Shown here piece after piece: positions 60,210-64,000 of a stretch of 64,000 nt of DNA. The stretch is from SLST01 sp964458555 (GTDB lineage: Bacteria > Spirochaetota > Spirochaetia > DSM-27196 > SLST01), in NCBI GenBank assembly GCA_964458555.1, contig CAYWJH010000004.1, positions 14,625 through 78,624 of the forward strand, read 5' to 3'. The first letter of the stretch is position 1; each line of letters opens with the position of its first letter. A model generated the notes under the pieces. The model was given only the letters and a program-made list of their open reading frames with translations, ran no database searches and had not been told where the DNA came from. The position numbers and the translations under genes were made by a program.

Positions 60210-60815
60210 TCAGGATCGCGTCCGCACGCGGACCCGCGGCAAGGTGAACGAGAACACCGCAGAGCCCACGCCAAAGAAGGCTGCGACGGTGAACAGCGTC
60301 TCCATACCCAGGCGCTCCCAGAGGATTCCACCCGCAATCGCGATGACGATGGAGATCAAGTGATCCACCGAGATGCCCGTGCGGATGAAGATCCGCGGCC
60401 GCCGAACCGAGCGCTGCGTCGCGGCTACGCGGAAGGAGAGCGCGATCCCCACGGTCGTGAGGATCGCGGCGAGCAGGAAGGCGAGCTGGAATGGGCCGAA
60501 GAGCACGAGCAGCAACAACCCCCCGGTGGAGATCACGAAGGCGGTGCGCAGCATGCGCTTCTCGGTGAAGTGGTGCATGAGCCCGACGAGTACGAAGAGC
60601 AGGAGCCCCGGTAGCTCGCGCGGGAACTCGACGATGCCGCGCCCCACCCGGTCGATCGCGAGGATCTCGTAGAGGTAGTTGTTGAGGACCCCCGTGAAGA
60701 TCCCGACGGCCACTCCGAAGAGAAGCATGAGGGTGAGAAACGCACCGATCGTGTCGTCTTCGTAGACCGACCGGACGCGGTTGATCAATGTGCGCATAGG
60801 CTTGGCGGAGACCAT
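60210..60815 (-). CDS. MFS-type membrane protein, apparently internally shortened
   Basis: 201 residues with about six TM helices, half the normal MFS length. The N-terminal part (FLTLMLLFGVAVGIFTGVLN, FPRELPGLLLFVLVGLMHHF) looks like an MFS start. After QRSVRRPRIFIR it passes directly to GISVDHLISIVIAIAGGILW, a segment usually found near the last helices. This suggests an in-frame loss of the central helices. Start uncertain (ATG 60815 or 60797); no Shine-Dalgarno for either. Confidence 0.6.
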   Translation of the reverse strand: MVSAKPMRTLINRVRSVYEDDTIGAFLTLMLLFGVAVGIFTGVLNNYLYEILAIDRVGRGIVEFPRELPGLLLFVLVGLMHHFTEKRMLRTAFVISTGGLLLLVLFGPFQLAFLLAAILTTVGIALSFRVAATQRSVRRPRIFIRTGISVDHLISIVIAIAGGILWERLGMETLFTVAAFFGVGSAVFSFTLPRVRVRTRS

Positions 60816-60902
60816 AGCAGAGTTGGGAGCGCGGGGGAATAGCAGTCCGCAGCGGCCGACGCTGGATGACGCGGGGACGGGTACGTAGTAGGTTGACCAC
60901 CC

Positions 60903-61862
60903 ATGGATGCACGCATCGGCGAGCTCGCCGCGCTGGGAACCGCGCTCTGCTGGACCGTCACGGCGCTCTCCTTCGAGGCCGCCGGCAAGCGGATCGGGTC
61001 GCTCACCGTCAACATCATCCGACTCGTGATGGCCGCGGCGCTCTTCGCGCTCTACGGCTGGCTCGTCCGCGGGATGGCTATCCCGCTCGACGCGTCGGCC
61101 TACGCGTGGACCTGGCTCGGGCTGTCCGGGCTCGTCGGATTCGTGATCGGCGACCTGTTTCTCTTCCAGGCGTTCGTCGACATTGGCGCGCGGGTGAGCA
61201 TGCTGATCTACTCGTCGGTACCGCCGTTGACCGCGCTCATGGCGCGCTTCGTACTGGACGAACGGCTCACCGCGCAGGGGATTGTCGGCATGGCGCTCAC
61301 CGTCGCCGGTATCGCGATCGTGGTGCTTCGCCGGCCGGCTCGGGCGCCGCGGCCCGCGCCGGTCGAAGCCGCGTTGCCGACACAGGCGGGCCGGTCCTCA
61401 CCTCGCGCCTCCGCCGCACGCCACCCCCACCACATCCGCGGCGCCCTCTTCGCCTTCGGCGGCGCGCTCGGCCAGGCCGGCGGGCTCATCCTCGGACGCC
61501 TCGGCGCCGGCGTGACGCTCAATCCGTTTGCCGCGACGCAGATCCGCGTCTTCGCCGGGATCATCGGCTTCGCGCTCGTGTTCACACTCGCACGACGCTG
61601 GCGCACGGTCGCGGGCGCCGTCCGCGACGCCGGCGCGATGCGCCGGGTGAGCCTGGGCGCGTTCTTCGGGCCCTTCCTGGGGGTGTCGCTGGGGCTCTAC
61701 GCGGCGCAGAACACGAGCGCCGGCATCGCCTCCACGATCATGGCGCTCGTGCCGGTGCTCATCATCGTGCCGTCGGTGTTCGTGTTCAAGGAGCGGGTCA
61801 CCGTGCGCGAGGTCTTCGGAGCCGTCGTCGCCGTCGTGGGGGTGGGGCTGCTGTTCCTGTGA
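60903..61862 (+). CDS. EamA-family (DMT) transporter
   Basis: 319 residues, ten TM helices in two EamA repeats (LGTALCWTVTALSFEAAGKR; ALVPVLIIVPSVFVFKERVT). The central loop between repeats (about 145-180) is long, Pro/Arg-rich and contains HPHH. Third EamA protein in the window; substrate unknown. Confidence 0.9.
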   Translation: MDARIGELAALGTALCWTVTALSFEAAGKRIGSLTVNIIRLVMAAALFALYGWLVRGMAIPLDASAYAWTWLGLSGLVGFVIGDLFLFQAFVDIGARVSMLIYSSVPPLTALMARFVLDERLTAQGIVGMALTVAGIAIVVLRRPARAPRPAPVEAALPTQAGRSSPRASAARHPHHIRGALFAFGGALGQAGGLILGRLGAGVTLNPFAATQIRVFAGIIGFALVFTLARRWRTVAGAVRDAGAMRRVSLGAFFGPFLGVSLGLYAAQNTSAGIASTIMALVPVLIIVPSVFVFKERVTVREVFGAVVAVVGVGLLFL

Positions 61863-61883
61863 GGTGGCGGCCCGGTGGCCCGC

Positions 61884-62435
61884 CTACCACACCTTCGTCA
61901 GGTCCACGCGCGCGTGGAGCGTCCCGTAGTCGAGCCGCACCTCGTCGTGGAAGCTCCCGACCTCAAGGTAGCGCCCGTCGGAGAGCTCGTAGACCGTGAC
62001 GGTCTGCGCCTCCGGGTCGACGATCCAGTAGACCGGCACGCCACGCAGCTCGTAGAGCCGGCGTTTGAGCTCGCGGTCGCGATCTCCGGTCGACGGCGAG
62101 AGAATCTCCACGACGAGGTCGGGCGCTCCGATGATCCTGCTCGGCGAGACGATGCGCGCGCGCGAAGCGGCGACGACCGCCAGGTCGGGTTGCACGATAT
62201 CGACCGGCGAGAGCTCGACGTCGGTGGGCGCGTCGTAGACCTCCGCGCGACCCGGAAGCTCGAGCTGCTCGTAGAGCTGGAACTGGATGTGCCTGGACAG
62301 CGATTGATGGTTCGTACCGGGTGCCGGTGCCACGTAGTGCTCCCCGTCGATCAGCTCGTGCCGCTTCCCGTCGTCGGGAAAGTGCCGATACTCCTCGTAG
62401 GTGAGCTTGAGCTTGCCGTCGACGTTCACACTCAT
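61884..62435 (-). CDS. Uma2-family (DUF820) PD-(D/E)XK nuclease-fold protein
   Basis: 183 residues. YEEYRHFPDDGKRHELIDGE, HQSLSRHIQFQLYEQLELPG, VQPDLAVVAASRARI and APDLVVEILSPSTGDRDREL are the DUF820/Uma2 signatures; the D...ExL pattern gives the PD-(D/E)XK core. Such proteins are common orphan genes; cellular role unproven. Confidence 0.9.
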   Translation of the reverse strand: MSVNVDGKLKLTYEEYRHFPDDGKRHELIDGEHYVAPAPGTNHQSLSRHIQFQLYEQLELPGRAEVYDAPTDVELSPVDIVQPDLAVVAASRARIVSPSRIIGAPDLVVEILSPSTGDRDRELKRRLYELRGVPVYWIVDPEAQTVTVYELSDGRYLEVGSFHDEVRLDYGTLHARVDLTKVW

Positions 62436-62478
62436 GACTACGCCCCGTTTGTGCGTCCTGCTTCATTATACCGCGGAT

Positions 62479-62880
62479 CTACCGCGGCGAACGCCCAACG
62501 ATCTGCCGCTCGACCATGCGCGCGAGGAACCGGGCCGCGCGCGGTTCGATCTGGATCTGGTAGATCGCCCGATCCCTCGTCGTGAGCGAGACGACCATGC
62601 CCTCGACCTCAACGCGCGTGATCTCGCCCCAGGCGAGCCAGGTCGTTCCCATGCCCACGACCCCGGCGATCCCGATCCCGTAGCGGGTCACGACGGCGAT
62701 CCATCGGAAGCCGTCGTAGACAGACCAGGCTGCGAGCACCGTGAGCACGACCGTGAGGAAAAGACTGGCCGGGTTGGTCCCGGAGACCTGTGTGACGCCG
62801 GCGGCGGGGATGACGAGCGCGAAGGCGAGGAGGATGCGAACGTTGCGCTGGTAACGGGGTCGCCGAAGTCGTATCCGCAT
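62479..62880 (-). CDS. Small membrane protein with PH-like C-terminus
   Basis: 133 residues. Two TM helices (ILLAFALVIPAAGVTQVSG, LFLTVVLTVLAAWSVYDGFR), then a beta-rich segment (GTTWLAWGEITRVEVEGMVV, IYQIQIEPRAARFLARMVER) resembling bacterial PH domains. Function unknown. Confidence 0.7.
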   Translation of the reverse strand: MRIRLRRPRYQRNVRILLAFALVIPAAGVTQVSGTNPASLFLTVVLTVLAAWSVYDGFRWIAVVTRYGIGIAGVVGMGTTWLAWGEITRVEVEGMVVSLTTRDRAIYQIQIEPRAARFLARMVERQIVGRSPR

Positions 62881-62982
62881 GGTGCACGCGCCTCCTCGCG
62901 AGGCATCGGTCGGAGACGGACCCGCGGACCGCCGCCGCCGGATGCCGCCGCCGGAAGCCCGGCGACGGACCGGCAGGGAAGT

Positions 62983-63963
62983 CTACGCCTCGCCGCTGAG
63001 AATCGACTCGATGCGCTCCATCACATCGTCGGTCAGCTTCTCGACTACGTCAATAGCCTTCATGTTGCTCTCGACCTGAGACGGGCGGGACGCGCCGGTG
63101 ATGACGGTGCTCACGTTCGGGTTCTTGAGCGCCCACGCGAGGCCCATCTGCGCCATAGGAACGCCAAGCTCCCCGGCGATCGAACCCAGCTTCCTGACGA
63201 TCGCAAGGTTGCGCTTGCCCTCCTCGCCCTCGAGCCGACTCCGCAGCCACTCGTAGCCGGGGAGGTTCATGCGCGAGTCCTCCGGGATCCCGTCGTTGTA
63301 CTTCCCCGTGAGCAGCCCCGAGGCGAGCGGCGACCAGATGGTCGTACCCATGCCGTAGCTCTCGTAGAGCGGCGCGTACTCCTTCTCGAACCGCTCGCGG
63401 TGGAGCATGTTGTACTGCGGCTGCTCCATGAGCGGCGGGATGAGGTTGTACTGCCGGGCGACCTGGTGCGCCTGTGTGATCTGCTGCGCGCTCCACTCGC
63501 TCGTTCCCCAGTAGAGAACCTTCCCCTGCTGGATGAGATTGTGCATCGACCAGACGGTCTCCTCGATGGGCGTCTCGGGGTCGGGCCGATGGCAGAAGTA
63601 GAGGTCCAGGTAGTCGAGCTGCAGTCGCTCGAGCGCCTGGTCACACGCCTCCATCACGTGCTTGCGCGAGAGGCCCTTCTGCGTGGGCTTCTTGTCCGCG
63701 ACCGAGCCGAAGAAGACCTTCGACGAGACGATGTAGCTGTCGCGGCGCCAGCCGTTCTGCCTGAGCACCTCGCCCATGATCGTCTCCGCCTTGCCGCCGG
63801 CGTAGGCTTCCGCGTTGTCAAAGAAGTTCACGCCCGCGTCGTAGGCGGCGACCATGCACTTCTTCGCCTCCTCGACCTGAAGCTGCGTGTCGAAGGTGAC
63901 CCACGCTCCGTACGAGAGCGCACTGACCTTGAGGCCCGATCGGCCCAGATTTCGATACTCCAT
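62983..63963 (-). CDS. Aldo/keto reductase (KCNAB/YghZ type)
   Basis: 326-residue NADPH-dependent AKR. Catalytic tetrad: Asp and Tyr in GVNFFDNAEAYAGGKAE, Lys in DSYIVSSKVFFGS and His in LDLYFCHRPDPETP. C-terminal cofactor loop VITGASRPSQVESNMKAI. Resembles the potassium-channel beta-subunit/YghZ subgroup, which reduce short aldehydes such as glyceraldehyde phosphate or methylglyoxal. AGGAGG lies about 5 nt before ATG. Confidence 0.94.
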   Translation of the reverse strand: MEYRNLGRSGLKVSALSYGAWVTFDTQLQVEEAKKCMVAAYDAGVNFFDNAEAYAGGKAETIMGEVLRQNGWRRDSYIVSSKVFFGSVADKKPTQKGLSRKHVMEACDQALERLQLDYLDLYFCHRPDPETPIEETVWSMHNLIQQGKVLYWGTSEWSAQQITQAHQVARQYNLIPPLMEQPQYNMLHRERFEKEYAPLYESYGMGTTIWSPLASGLLTGKYNDGIPEDSRMNLPGYEWLRSRLEGEEGKRNLAIVRKLGSIAGELGVPMAQMGLAWALKNPNVSTVITGASRPSQVESNMKAIDVVEKLTDDVMERIESILSGEA

Positions 63964-64000
63964 ACGTCCTCCTGTATAGTGTAATCTGAATGTACCGCCG

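Overview
This is a high-GC (by eye about two-thirds G+C), gene-dense bacterial chromosome segment with about 63 protein genes on both strands. Genes are packed with 4-nt ATGA or GTGA overlaps, and no gene-free stretch exceeds 300 bases. I see no rRNA, tRNA, CRISPR array or insertion sequence. The gene mix fits a free-living, high-GC member of the Spirochaetota, but that assignment is an inference from gene style: a six-TM chemoreceptor, many small lipoproteins and FecR-type secreted proteins, and overlapping polyphosphate genes. There is no marker gene to prove it.

Layout. 1-5 kb: partial DUF4139 protein, then a sugar-catabolic pair (Gfo/Idh/MocA dehydrogenase and TIM-barrel isomerase) translationally coupled to a chemoreceptor. 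5-8.2 kb: a diguanylate cyclase and a degenerate-GGDEF/EAL phosphodiesterase. 8.7-15.5 kb: a histidine-kinase remnant, rnr, and a converging ftsH-trxB-mutS-like operon. 15.5-19 kb: DUF212 protein, rhomboid, acetyl-xylan esterase and rlmE. 19-24.5 kb: a flavin-based electron-transfer cluster (polyprenyl synthase, Ndh2 with membrane extension, ApbE, FMN-binding lipoprotein, NusG-II protein) resembling the Listeria-type extracellular electron transfer locus. 24.5-29 kb: NYN-domain protein, a VTE5/VTE6-like isoprenol kinase pair, a membrane GGDEF protein and thyX. 29-34 kb: M23 peptidase, coiled-coil protein, an AT-richer MNT-HEPN pair, lipoproteins and FecR. 34-40.5 kb: EamA transporters and an overlapping ROK kinase-ppx-ppk operon. 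40.5-44 kb: a NadR-like protein with a broken kinase half, and NfeD with two SPFH proteins. 44-52.5 kb: MarC, a DMT-like transporter, a GH3 lipoprotein, and the operon gatC-gatA-gatB-aspS. 52.5-64 kb: receiver protein, GH63-like glycosidase, Phd/PIN toxin-antitoxin, an overlapping run from a CbbX-type AAA protein through SDR and NudC to an adenine methyltransferase, a shortened MFS protein, an EamA transporter, Uma2, and an aldo-keto reductase.

Most unusual points. (1) GatB is fused to a GatD/asparaginase-like domain that has lost its first catalytic threonine. It is encoded with GatA, GatC and an archaeal-type AspRS carrying non-discriminating residues. (2) The extracytosolic flavin electron-transfer cluster. 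(3) Seven good promoters whose -10 boxes lie only 5-9 nt from a start codon without a Shine-Dalgarno sequence, which suggests widespread leaderless mRNAs.
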